A stretch of DNA of 64,000 bases from JAWLEV01 sp046538105 (GTDB taxonomy: Bacteria; Chloroflexota; Anaerolineae; UBA1429), in assembly GCA_046538105.1 (NCBI GenBank), contig JBKHJO010000004.1, forward strand, positions 24,176 to 88,175. Direction: 5' to 3'. The notes under the pieces were generated by a model. The model was given only the letters and a program-made list of their open reading frames with translations. It made no database searches and had not been told where the DNA came from. A program made the translations under genes and the position numbers. This document shows, piece after piece, positions 1 to 8,232 of the stretch; position 1 is the first letter of the stretch; each line of letters starts with the position of its first letter.

Positions 1-26
1 AGATTTGTGTGCATATGGATATTCAT

Positions 27-428
27 CTACCTGCGCCTTCCCAAGCCTCTGCCGCGTCCGCCTCCGCCAGTGCCAAAGTGACCGGGCACGTTGGCATCGG
101 ATACTTTTTCCAGTTCGCCTGCCTTGAACGCCTCGACGGCCTGTTCTACGGTCTCTGCTTCTGAGAGGTAGGCCGGGATGTTGGCCGAATTCAGTACGCC
201 GTAGGCGTTCGGTCCCACATTACCCGTGATGACAGCATCGGCGTTTCTCTCGACGATGAACTGGGCTGCCTGTATCCCAGCGCCACCTGCGGCACCAGAG
301 GCAGGGTTTGACATCGTCTCATATTCCATGGTTTCCGTGTCGATGAATATGTAGGCCGGGCTTCGCCCGAATATGGGCGATAAGGGGGCTTCAGGGTGAT
401 CTCCACTAGATGTAACTGCGATCTTCAT
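27..428 (-). CDS. NifX/NifB-type dinitrogenase iron-molybdenum cofactor domain protein
   Basis: Small single-domain protein of about 133 residues of the family that carries or binds iron-sulfur/molybdenum cluster precursors (NifX, NafY, C-terminal NifB). It opens with the family signature MKIAVTSSG, then a FGR-x-P-x-Y segment (FGRSPAYIFID), and the central alternation ending in VITGNVGPNAYGVL. The C-terminus is Gly/Arg-rich (GTGGGGRGRGLGRRR), as in many stand-alone members. Two ATGs lie six bases apart; AAAGGAGAG abuts the first but sits about 8 nt from the second, so I take the second (428). The neighbour upstream on the same strand is a DUF89 gene, with no nif genes visible, so a role in nitrogen fixation is not implied. 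The exact function is unknown. Confidence 0.85.
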   Translation of the reverse strand: MKIAVTSSGDHPEAPLSPIFGRSPAYIFIDTETMEYETMSNPASGAAGGAGIQAAQFIVERNADAVITGNVGPNAYGVLNSANIPAYLSEAETVEQAVEAFKAGELEKVSDANVPGHFGTGGGGRGRGLGRRR

Positions 429-516
429 GATCATCTCTCCTTTAAATATGATGTTGCTGTGTCTTGGATGAAGGTAATCTGCTTGGCCGTGGCGAGTTTA
501 CATTCTAGAGCAAACA

Positions 517-1413
517 TCATCGACAATTCGGCTGAACGGTTTCCGATCTCTTGAGATAGTTTTCGCTCCTCTTGCAGATAATGGAACCTGTGGCAACTCC
601 CATGTCTTTTGCAATGACAGGGCACTTGATTTTCAGTAGAAAGAAAATAGGTGCTGGAACCTGACTGAGGGTTTCATAGTTGGCTTGCCCCTTGGCAATG
701 ATCACGGGCGCGTTGTAGAAGTCGTGAAGGAACGTGGGCGAACAATCCTTGAGCAGCGTGCCGGGCGCATCGGAACCGCTATTGATGATCTCGGCGACCC
801 GATGGAGTTCCGCTTTTTGTGCGTCTTTGACGGTGGCGTCGTTGATGATGGGACCACCTTTGACCACATAGCGAGTAGGCGTTTCTATACTCTCGATCAA
901 GAGGCGATCAAAGACCGTCTCGCCCGCATTGTCGGCCAGGAATAGCACCTCGTGCGAAGCCTCAAGTGCTTTACCAAGGGCTTGGGTATGATCTATGGTG
1001 AAAGGTTGCCTCAGTGTGTCCTGTACAGCGCTCCACAGGTTATCTACTCTGGCCTTGGTATTAGGTTGTGCAAAGTCTATGATGTTACCCGCGATGGCCA
1101 GGCGCACGGCACAGGATAGGGGATCGTCAGCCTCTTGGAGCAATCTTTGCAGTCGCGGATACAGGTTCAGCGCACGTTTTGTGCTGTGGGCTTTTAGATG
1201 GGAATAAGGATCGTGGGCGCCCGTCTGCATACGCACCATGCGGTGGATAACCTGTGCGATCTCGGGAGGAGGGCAGTCAGTGTCCAACTGTAAGAGTTCT
1301 TCCATCACCTTTTGTAGAAGGTGATGTTGTCCTTCCTGTGTGATCCCAACGGCGCGGGATGCTTCCAGGGCCTGGCGTAGAAAACAGGGGTAACAATCGA
1401 GATATGTTTTCAT
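517..1413 (-). CDS. DUF89 / ARMT1-like metal-dependent phosphatase
   Basis: About 298 residues, the usual length of the bacterial DUF89 family of metal-dependent, damage-control-type phosphatases. It begins MKTYLDCYPCFLRQAL; the paired cysteines of DCYPC and the central motif LFLADNAGETVFDR, with Asp, Asn and Glu metal ligands, are family hallmarks. The C-terminal half contains VKGGPIINDAT and KGQANYE, also typical. The frame extends 20 codons further up to a TTG at 1473, but homology starts at the ATG at 1413 and I see no strong ribosome-binding site for either. It reads towards the NifX-like gene 88 bp downstream, probably co-transcribed from the promoter at 1546-1573. The substrate cannot be deduced. 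Confidence 0.85.
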   Translation of the reverse strand: MKTYLDCYPCFLRQALEASRAVGITQEGQHHLLQKVMEELLQLDTDCPPPEIAQVIHRMVRMQTGAHDPYSHLKAHSTKRALNLYPRLQRLLQEADDPLSCAVRLAIAGNIIDFAQPNTKARVDNLWSAVQDTLRQPFTIDHTQALGKALEASHEVLFLADNAGETVFDRLLIESIETPTRYVVKGGPIINDATVKDAQKAELHRVAEIINSGSDAPGTLLKDCSPTFLHDFYNAPVIIAKGQANYETLSQVPAPIFFLLKIKCPVIAKDMGVATGSIICKRSENYLKRSETVQPNCR

Positions 1414-1545
1414 CTGTCTGGCAAGTTCTCGCTGATTCGTGGGCACGGGGCGTACATATCTGACCTCTTTCAATCTGATGTTTTACGACAAAAGATATTG
1501 AATGAACTCCGCACTTATACCTAGAATACTCTTATATGTGACCTT

Positions 1546-1573
1546 ATTCTAGATGAAGAAAAGGTTTTGTCAA
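1546..1573 (-). promoter_or_regulatory. Sigma-70-type promoter for the DUF89 gene
   Basis: On the minus strand TTGACA (1573-1568), a 16-nt spacer and TAGAAT (1551-1546) face the DUF89 gene about 130 nt away. It sits in the roughly 500-bp divergent gap between that gene and lon, which has no convincing ORF. Confidence 0.55.
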
Positions 1574-1600
1574 AAGACATGATACTGAGAGCAATTGCAT

Positions 1601-1629
1601 TTGGGTTCGTGGGGTGAATGTGGTACAAT
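1601..1629 (+). promoter_or_regulatory. Possible distal promoter upstream of lon
   Basis: TTGGGT (1601-1606), 17 nt, TACAAT (1624-1629). The -10 is good but the -35 is weak. It would give a leader of about 280 nt before lon. A second, closer candidate lies at 1843-1871. Confidence 0.3.
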
Positions 1630-1842
1630 ATTATGTGATTTGGTATCTCATTGTGGGTCTTGTTGCCGCGTGGTGCTTGACGTCCTGGGGTTGTTGGGCC
1701 CATTCATATATGTGTGGCCGGCGATCTGATGTTCATGAGGGGGATCGTCAAAGTCAACTCGCTGTGGGAACGTTATAGATAGGCGTTTTGTGTGCTCACA
1801 TGAGACGTTTGTTTGCCCCGTGATGGCTTTTGCATGGTCCCC

Positions 1843-1871
1843 TTGACGTTTTTCTGCAATGGTTGCACAAT
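1843..1871 (+). promoter_or_regulatory. Proximal promoter of lon
   Basis: TTGACG (1843-1848), 17-nt spacer, CACAAT (1866-1871), 40 nt before the lon start. No CIRCE or other heat-shock operator was recognised in the 1414-1910 gap, so I cannot say how lon is induced. Confidence 0.45.
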
Positions 1872-1910
1872 GGGTATGGAAGCTGTTTTTCGGGATGATG
1901 GTGGGAAGGA

Positions 1911-4427
1911 ATGGATTTTTCTAGCCTTTTGAGAAAAGGCCTAATTGAAGAAGAGTTCGTCGACGAGTCGATGGAGGATGAACTCTCGTTTCCTGAAGAG
2001 TTGCCCGTTCTCCCTCTGAGGAATACGGTGATATTTCCTTTGACGGTATTGCCTCTGGTAGTCGAAAAGCCCCGTTCCGTGCGCCTGATCGACGATACCG
2101 TGATCGCGGATCGTCTGGTGGCATTGGTGGCCGTCAAGGATCCGGATGTTCAGGATCCCACACCGGATGACCTACACGAGATGGGCACCATCGGCATGAT
2201 TCATCGCCTGGCGCGTTCGCCAGATGACACGTTACACGTGGTGGTACAGGGACTGGAGCGTGTTCAGATCTCCGAGTTTACCCAAGTGGAACCTTATATG
2301 CGTGCTAGTGTCCGAGTTGCCCCCGAGACGACGGAGACCGGTGTCGAAGTCGAGGCTCTGGTACGCAATATCGTGGATCTGTTCGAGCGTCTGGTGGATC
2401 TTGCGGGATACATTCCCGAGGAGATTGCGGGCAGCGTGCTTGATACCGCCGACCCGAGGCAGTTGGCCTATATGGTGGCCACAAGCACCCGTATGGATGT
2501 TGAGGTACGCCAAGAGATTTTGGAGCTGGATAGTGTAACCGACAAACTCTTTCGCCTTTTCAGTGTACTCACGCGAGAAGTCGATGTGCTGGAACTGGGC
2601 AAAAAGATCCAGTCCGATGCTCAGTCCGGCATAGAAGAGGTACAACGGGAATATTTTCTGCGTGAGCAACTAAAGGCGATCAGGAGGGAGTTGGGAGAGG
2701 AGGATGGGCAAGCAGCAGAGATCCAGGATCTTGAGGAAAAGATAGAGACGGTTGGGATGCCCAAGGAGGCCAAGACGGAGGCCCTGCGCGAACTGGATCG
2801 CCTGGCAAAGTTACCTCCTGCAGCGGCAGAATATTCCGTGATCCGCACATATCTCGATTGGCTCACGGAGCTTCCCTGGAAATTGGTTACAGAGGATAAC
2901 GTGGATATCGGCGCAGCCCGCCGTGTATTGGATGAGGATCATTATGATCTTCAGAACGTCAAAGATCGCATTGTCGAGTATCTCGCTGTGCGCAAGCTTC
3001 GGCATGAACGGAATAACGGGGAAACCGAGGCGGAAACGATTGCGCATCGAGATCGATCTGTGGATCACATTCGGCAGGAGCGTGAGGGCGTGATTCTCTG
3101 TCTGGTTGGGCCTCCTGGAGTGGGCAAGACCTCACTGGGACGTTCCATCGCCCGTGCTCTGGGACGTAAGTTCATCAGGCAATCTCTGGGCGGGGTTCAC
3201 GATGAAGCGGAGATAAGGGGGCATCGTCGTACGTATATTGGGGCCATACCGGGGCGCATTATCCAGGCCATTAGGCGTGTAGGATCACGAAATCCAGTCT
3301 TTATGTTGGATGAGGTGGACAAGATAGGTGCTGATTTCAGGGGCGATCCCGCCTCGGCGCTGCTGGAGGTTTTGGATCCAGAGCAGAATCGAGAGTTTCG
3401 GGATCATTATCTTGACGTTCCCTTTGATCTGTCGCAGGTGATGTTCATCACCACCGCTAACGTGTTGGACACTATTCCTGCGGCTTTGAGGGATCGAATG
3501 GAGACGCTCAAACTCTCCGGATATACGGAGCATGAGAAGGTTGCTATCGGAGAAGGTTACCTGATTCCCCGGCAGGTTCAAGAGAATGGCCTTCGTTTTG
3601 AAGAGGTGATCTTTGAGCAACAGGCATTGCGCCGCATCATACGGGAGTATACACGGGAAGCGGGCGTGCGTGAACTGGAACGAAGGATTGGCGCCGTCTG
3701 TCGCAAGGTAGCCGCCAAAGTGGCGGAGGGTTTTTCAGGGCAGATCGTCATCTCGGAAGAGGCGCTGCCGGATTATCTTGGCAAACCTGTATACTTTTTT
3801 GAGGTAGCCGAGCGCACCCAGATTCCCGGCGTGGCCACGGGATTGGCGTGGACGCCATCGGGGGGGGATATCCTCTTTGTCGAGGCGACCAAGATGAAGG
3901 GGAGTAGCAACTTTTCCGTAACGGGGAAACTGGGGACGGTCATGAAAGAGTCGGCCCAGGCCGCTTTGAGTTATGTGCGCTCCAAAGCGGCGGAACTGGG
4001 CATTGACGAAGATATTTTTGGTAGTATAGATATTCATCTTCATGTTCCTGCGGGGGCGATTCCGAAAGATGGCCCCTCGGCTGGTGTGGCCATGTGTACG
4101 GCCATAGCCTCGGTATTGAAGGATGTGCCCGTAAGCGGCAAGTTGGGCGTGACGGGCGAAATTACGCTGCGAGGTCAAGTGTTGCCTGTCGGGGGAATCA
4201 AGGAAAAGGTGTTGGCGGCGCACCGCGCAGGACTTGAATACATATGTTTACCGCGAAAAAATGAGAAGGATTTAGACGAAGTGCCTCAAGAAGTGTGCGA
4301 CGAGATGGAATTCATTCTTGTGGATCACGTCGAACAGGTTTTTGAGGCCGCTTTCGACAATTTGGAAGGAAAGAAAAAGTGGCAAAGAACAACGGAAATA
4401 GAAGGGGGCGGAATAATCGGGACATGA
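1911..4427 (+). CDS. lon: ATP-dependent protease Lon (LonA)
   Basis: Complete 838-residue LonA, a cytoplasmic AAA+ serine protease that degrades misfolded and regulatory proteins. It has the N-terminal substrate-binding domain from about residue 30 (PVLPLRNTVIFP), Walker A GPPGVGKT at 400-407, the Walker B region (VFMLDEVDKIG), and the Ser-Lys catalytic dyad: S723 in GPSAG and K766 in GGIKEK, with the 43-residue spacing of E. coli Lon. GGAAGGA lies immediately before the ATG. Residues 8-32 form an acidic extension before the first domain. The downstream PHP-AlbA gene starts inside the last 49 bases of lon, so the two are translationally linked. Confidence 0.97.
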   Translation: MDFSSLLRKGLIEEEFVDESMEDELSFPEELPVLPLRNTVIFPLTVLPLVVEKPRSVRLIDDTVIADRLVALVAVKDPDVQDPTPDDLHEMGTIGMIHRLARSPDDTLHVVVQGLERVQISEFTQVEPYMRASVRVAPETTETGVEVEALVRNIVDLFERLVDLAGYIPEEIAGSVLDTADPRQLAYMVATSTRMDVEVRQEILELDSVTDKLFRLFSVLTREVDVLELGKKIQSDAQSGIEEVQREYFLREQLKAIRRELGEEDGQAAEIQDLEEKIETVGMPKEAKTEALRELDRLAKLPPAAAEYSVIRTYLDWLTELPWKLVTEDNVDIGAARRVLDEDHYDLQNVKDRIVEYLAVRKLRHERNNGETEAETIAHRDRSVDHIRQEREGVILCLVGPPGVGKTSLGRSIARALGRKFIRQSLGGVHDEAEIRGHRRTYIGAIPGRIIQAIRRVGSRNPVFMLDEVDKIGADFRGDPASALLEVLDPEQNREFRDHYLDVPFDLSQVMFITTANVLDTIPAALRDRMETLKLSGYTEHEKVAIGEGYLIPRQVQENGLRFEEVIFEQQALRRIIREYTREAGVRELERRIGAVCRKVAAKVAEGFSGQIVISEEALPDYLGKPVYFFEVAERTQIPGVATGLAWTPSGGDILFVEATKMKGSSNFSVTGKLGTVMKESAQAALSYVRSKAAELGIDEDIFGSIDIHLHVPAGAIPKDGPSAGVAMCTAIASVLKDVPVSGKLGVTGEITLRGQVLPVGGIKEKVLAAHRAGLEYICLPRKNEKDLDEVPQEVCDEMEFILVDHVEQVFEAAFDNLEGKKKWQRTTEIEGGGIIGT

Positions 4428-6175
4428 AATGGTATGGAGGCGACCTCCATATACATACGCCGGCCTCAAAGGATTATCAACAGCCCGAAATCACATATTT
4501 GGACATTTTGAAACAGGCAGAATCCAAAGGCCTACGGATAGTGGCCTTTACCGATCACAACACCGTCGCTGGTTACGCGGAGATGCAACGCGAGATAGCA
4601 GATCTGGAACGGTGGAAGGAAACGGGACGGATTAACGCGGAAGAGGAGCAGCGACTGAAAGAATATCACCGGCTTCTGGACAAGATGCTGGTATTGCCAG
4701 GATTTGAACTGACGGCGACTTTTGGTTTTCACATTCTGGCCATCTTTGATGAGAATACCCCCGTGCGGGCGTTGGAGCATGTGCTGATTGACCTTAACGT
4801 GCCCATTGATCTGATTGGGGAGGGAGAGACCGAGGTTGGCTCCACGAGCGATGTTATCACCGCCTATCGGACGATGGCAGGTGCGGGGGCTTTGGTCATC
4901 GCGGCACATGCGGACTCGAACCATGGTGTAGCCATGATGCGCTTGAATTTCGGAGGGCAAACGCGTATATCCTATACGCAGAACGAGAATCTTCATGCCC
5001 TTGAGGTGACGGATCTGGAAAAGCGGGGAAGACATACGACCAAGGCCTTCTTTGACGGGTCCAAGCCTCAGTATCCTCGCCGCATGCACTGCATTCAGGG
5101 CTCTGATGCGCATCGTCTCACGCGCAAGGGCAGTTATCTGGGAGTGGGAGATCGCGCGACGGATTTCCTCCTGCCAGAACTGAGTCTTGATGCTCTGAAG
5201 GAGCTCTTTTTGAGTGATGATTTCTCTCGCACGCGTCCTTATAAGCGGCGTGCTCCGTCGCGCCCCGATAAGGTAACCCGTGCGCGCAAGGAGGGGCAGA
5301 CGGAACGACGGAGTTTTCATGAGCACATGAAGCGCCAGGGGGGATGTTTATACGCCATCGTGCGCGATGTGGCGGCCTTTGCCAATACCAAAGGTGGCCA
5401 CATCTATGTGGGTGTGAAAGCGGACCCCAAGGCTTCCCCCAGAGGGGTGGGAGATCCAAATCAGGCCATGGCGCAGATTGAATCGGAGATCAAGCGTCTG
5501 GTTACCCCTTCTCTAGATGTCGATATGCATGCGCTCGAGACCGAGGGGAAAAACGTCATCCGGATGGACGTTCCCATAGGCGATGAGCGCCCCTATGTGC
5601 TTGAAGGAAGCAAGATATATATTCGTCAGGGGGCGAGAAGTGAGCTGGCCATGCGCGATCAGATCATCTCCCTCGTGGAGGAGGTTCTGAGAGAAAAGGA
5701 ACCCGCGCTGGCAAAAGAACATGCTCCTGGACGAGAACCGCGGCGGAGAAAGCGCGAGGCACCACGGGAGGTGGAGGTGCCAAAGAAGGCCGAGACGCCA
5801 AAGGAGATAGAGGTACCGGAGGGCTCGGTGTCGCCACCCGGTTCGGGAGTGGAGATCGTCAGGTCGGAGCGAACCGATGGCGAACTACAACATACCATGC
5901 GCGATCTGCGCAACGGCAATGAGGTAGATGGGGTCACACGCTCTTCTGCCCGGAGACTCTGGCGGTATGCCATAGCGCTTAAGGAAAAGGGCGTCTTTGA
6001 TGAGAATAAGGTGTCCTGGGATGGGAGTCTCGGACTTTGGCACAGATACAAGCGAGCGGGACGCGATCATTACGATCTCGTGCAAAAAACGGCAGACGGA
6101 GATGTCCATATCTACTATGGCGTAAACGAGGACGGGATCGAGGGGCCCTGGGAAGCCGTCGTGGAAACAAAGTAA
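4379..6175 (+). CDS. PHP phosphoesterase - AlbA_2 (Schlafen-like) fusion protein
   Basis: A 598-residue multidomain protein. Residues about 17-300 are a PHP metal-dependent phosphoesterase domain: DLHIHT (H24, H26), FTDHN, VIAAHAD and QGSDAH carry the usual metal ligands. Residues about 310-455 resemble the AlbA_2 domain of Schlafen-type proteins, with AFANTKGGHIYVGV and a following YIRQGARSE. A charged, probably disordered Lys/Glu/Pro linker (about 455-510) leads to a C-terminal domain of about 90 residues that I do not recognise. The GTG start at 4379 has GGAAGGA 8 nt upstream and overlaps the end of lon by 49 bases. A phosphoesterase joined to a nucleic-acid-binding-type module suggests work on DNA or RNA, but that is inference; the substrate is unknown. 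Confidence 0.75.
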   Translation: MAKNNGNRRGRNNRDMKWYGGDLHIHTPASKDYQQPEITYLDILKQAESKGLRIVAFTDHNTVAGYAEMQREIADLERWKETGRINAEEEQRLKEYHRLLDKMLVLPGFELTATFGFHILAIFDENTPVRALEHVLIDLNVPIDLIGEGETEVGSTSDVITAYRTMAGAGALVIAAHADSNHGVAMMRLNFGGQTRISYTQNENLHALEVTDLEKRGRHTTKAFFDGSKPQYPRRMHCIQGSDAHRLTRKGSYLGVGDRATDFLLPELSLDALKELFLSDDFSRTRPYKRRAPSRPDKVTRARKEGQTERRSFHEHMKRQGGCLYAIVRDVAAFANTKGGHIYVGVKADPKASPRGVGDPNQAMAQIESEIKRLVTPSLDVDMHALETEGKNVIRMDVPIGDERPYVLEGSKIYIRQGARSELAMRDQIISLVEEVLREKEPALAKEHAPGREPRRRKREAPREVEVPKKAETPKEIEVPEGSVSPPGSGVEIVRSERTDGELQHTMRDLRNGNEVDGVTRSSARRLWRYAIALKEKGVFDENKVSWDGSLGLWHRYKRAGRDHYDLVQKTADGDVHIYYGVNEDGIEGPWEAVVETK

Positions 6176-6202
6176 AACTTGATACACAGTCCGATGGGTC
6201 GG

Positions 6203-6241
6203 ACAGGTGAGGAGACGGTTTTCGACTGTCTCCTCACCTGT
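6203..6241 (+). terminator. Strong hairpin ending the lon operon
   Basis: Perfect 14-bp inverted repeat (6203-6216 with 6228-6241) around an 11-nt loop, 27 nt past the stop codon. Only a short mixed T-rich stretch (TCGTTTGCCTCTTG) follows, so it is either an intrinsic terminator with a weak U-tract or an mRNA-stabilising hairpin. Confidence 0.6.
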
Positions 6242-6244
6242 CGT

Positions 6245-6295
6245 TTGCCTCTTGTTCTGCCGCGTGGTATAAATCTTTGAGCGCCATGTGGCGCT
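6245..6295 (+). promoter_or_regulatory. Promoter of the rnz operon with a hairpin at the predicted transcript start
   Basis: TTGCCT (6245-6250), 17 nt, TATAAA (6268-6273) directly after the lon-operon terminator. The predicted transcript would begin near 6280, exactly where AGCGCC-ATGT-GGCGCT (6280-6295) forms a 6-bp hairpin that could cap the mRNA 5' end. Confidence 0.5.
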
Positions 6296-6378
6296 GGAGT
6301 GTCGGAATGGTGTGTGGAAACAGAGGTTCATTATCTTTATGGGACAGGGGATCTGAACATTGGAAAGACGATCATTAG

Positions 6379-7323
6379 ATGTTTGAGGTCGTGTTTCTGG
6401 GGACTTCGGCCTCAGCGCCTTCTGTAGACCGGGGGCTATCTTCCGCGCTGGTTCTCTATCAGGATCAACGTTTTCTCGTCGATTGTGGCGAGGGAACCCA
6501 GCGACAATTATTGCGTAGCGGGATGGGCTTCAGGAAATTGGACAAGATCCTCTTGACGCACGGTCATCTGGACCATATTCTGGGACTCGGAGGGCTCGTT
6601 TCCACTTTTTCGCGCTGGGAATCCATTTCCACGTTGCGAATCTATGGGGGAGAGTGGGCTTTACAGCGGGTCGCGGACTTGATGGGCGTTGTCTTGCGAG
6701 GTGGCGATATACATTTGGACGTAGAAATGGTGGCCATTCGCCCCGGCCGTATATGGGAGACGGACGCAATGAAGGTTTCGGCTTTTCCTGTGACACACCG
6801 GGGCCCTGGTTGCTATGGCTTTCTTTTTGAGGAGGAAGGCCGGCGGCCTTTTGTAGCGGAGAAGGCAGAAAAACTGGGGGTGCCCCACGGGCCAGAGAGA
6901 AGTTTGCTCGTTCAGGGGGAGACGATAAGGCTCGAGGACGGGACACTTGTAGAGCCCGATCAGGTGTTGGGAGAAGAGGTCCGGGGTACCAAGATGGTTC
7001 ATGTGGGGGATACGGCGCGTACGGATAATCTGCTTGACGTGTGTCACAAGGCCGATGCGTTGGTTATCGAATCTACGTATTTGGCGAGGGACAGAGAGTT
7101 GGCTGAACGTTTTGGGCATCTCACCGCCGCACAGGCGGCGACGTTGGCACGCGATGCTCAGGTGAGATATCTGTTTTTGGTACATATCTCGAGACGTTAC
7201 TCGGAATATCAGATCGCTCGAGAGGCCCAGGCTATCTTCCCTCGTACGATTGTGCCCAAAGATCTTGACCATTATCGCATTATGCGCGATGCTGTGGACA
7301 AGGTCGAGAGGGAGAGTGAGTAA
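6379..7323 (+). CDS. rnz: Ribonuclease Z (tRNA 3' processing endonuclease)
   Basis: A 314-residue metallo-beta-lactamase-fold endonuclease of the short RNase Z class, which trims tRNA precursor 3' ends. It has VFLGTSASAPS at the N-terminus, FLVDCGEGTQRQL, the zinc motif HGHLDH (about 61-66), HRGPGCYG, a late VHVGDTART metal-binding segment and VHISRRY near the C-terminus. Length and motif order match bacterial and archaeal RNase Z. It is the first gene of a plus-strand run that continues with isopentenyl phosphate kinase 46 bp later. The nearest Shine-Dalgarno-like sequence (GGAAAG) is rather far upstream. Confidence 0.93.
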   Translation: MFEVVFLGTSASAPSVDRGLSSALVLYQDQRFLVDCGEGTQRQLLRSGMGFRKLDKILLTHGHLDHILGLGGLVSTFSRWESISTLRIYGGEWALQRVADLMGVVLRGGDIHLDVEMVAIRPGRIWETDAMKVSAFPVTHRGPGCYGFLFEEEGRRPFVAEKAEKLGVPHGPERSLLVQGETIRLEDGTLVEPDQVLGEEVRGTKMVHVGDTARTDNLLDVCHKADALVIESTYLARDRELAERFGHLTAAQAATLARDAQVRYLFLVHISRRYSEYQIAREAQAIFPRTIVPKDLDHYRIMRDAVDKVERESE

Positions 7324-7369
7324 GGACGCTGGTCCTATGCTGCATATTCTGCCAAGGAGGTGATTGCTC

Positions 7370-8176
7370 ATGGGAGAACTTGTGTTTCTCAAGTTGGGAG
7401 GGTCGCTCATTACGGACAAGAGACGTTATGAGACGCCTCGACCGGGCGTTATCTCTCGCGTCGCCAGGGAGATTCACGCTGCTCTGGAAGCCCAAGGAGA
7501 TATGCAATTGGTGCTGGGCCACGGAAGTGGATCCTTTGGGCATTTCGTTGCCGATCGATACAAGGTCCATGAGGGGAATCTGGAAGATTGGATGGGATAT
7601 GCGGAGACGAGTGCGGCCGCGCAGCGTTTGAATCGTCTCGTCACGGATGCGTTTCTCTCGGAAGATATTCCCGTCGTGTCGCTGCAACCCTCAGCATCCG
7701 CCCGTTGTCAAGATGGCGCGTTGGTGGAACTGAGCATCGATCCCGTTGTGGAGTTGTTGCACCGGGGAGTTGTGCCTTTAGTGTATGGGGATGTGGCGCT
7801 TGATGAGGTCAGGGGCTGTACTATCGTTTCCACGGAGCAGATATTCACCTTGCTTGCACGGCGGCTGCGCCCGCAACGCATCATCATGGCGGGGGAAGTG
7901 GCCGGCGTTTACTCTGGCGATCCCCACAGGGATTCCATCGTACGCTTGATTCCCGAGATAACGTCAAGCAACTACAAAGGGGTTGAGGAGATGCTTTCTC
8001 ATTCTTTTGGCACCGATGTGACGGGGGGTATGGTGAGCAAAGTGCAGGATCTCTTTGCCCTGGTAAGAGAGCAGCCAAACCTTGCCGTGCGCATCATTAC
8101 AGGACGCAGGGATCATCTTATCGAGCGGGTGCTAATAGAGCCAGAACGTCAAGAAGGAACGCTATTACGTTACTAG
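7370..8176 (+). CDS. Isopentenyl phosphate kinase
   Basis: A 268-residue amino acid kinase-fold enzyme that phosphorylates isopentenyl phosphate to isopentenyl diphosphate with ATP, the last step of the archaeal-type mevalonate route. The N-terminal FLKLGGSLITDK, the His-containing GHGSGSFGH (family-specific catalytic histidine) and the late GTDVTGGMVSK are diagnostic. ATG 7370 is chosen because AAGGAGGTGA, nearly a full anti-Shine-Dalgarno match, sits 9 nt before it; an in-frame TTG at 7364 is too close. The upper mevalonate genes at 51.7-55.8 kb supply the matching pathway context. The phosphomevalonate decarboxylase expected for this route is not in the window. Confidence 0.93.
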   Translation: MGELVFLKLGGSLITDKRRYETPRPGVISRVAREIHAALEAQGDMQLVLGHGSGSFGHFVADRYKVHEGNLEDWMGYAETSAAAQRLNRLVTDAFLSEDIPVVSLQPSASARCQDGALVELSIDPVVELLHRGVVPLVYGDVALDEVRGCTIVSTEQIFTLLARRLRPQRIIMAGEVAGVYSGDPHRDSIVRLIPEITSSNYKGVEEMLSHSFGTDVTGGMVSKVQDLFALVREQPNLAVRIITGRRDHLIERVLIEPERQEGTLLRY

Positions 8177-8232
8177 AGTGTCGTTCGTCAGAGGCGGATG
8201 CCTCCTGATAAACTATATATTTAGGGGCTGGC

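Noticed and set aside
1677..1711. TTGACG at 1677 as a lon promoter
   Set aside because: No acceptable -10 at 16-18 nt; the nearest TATATG is 23 nt away.
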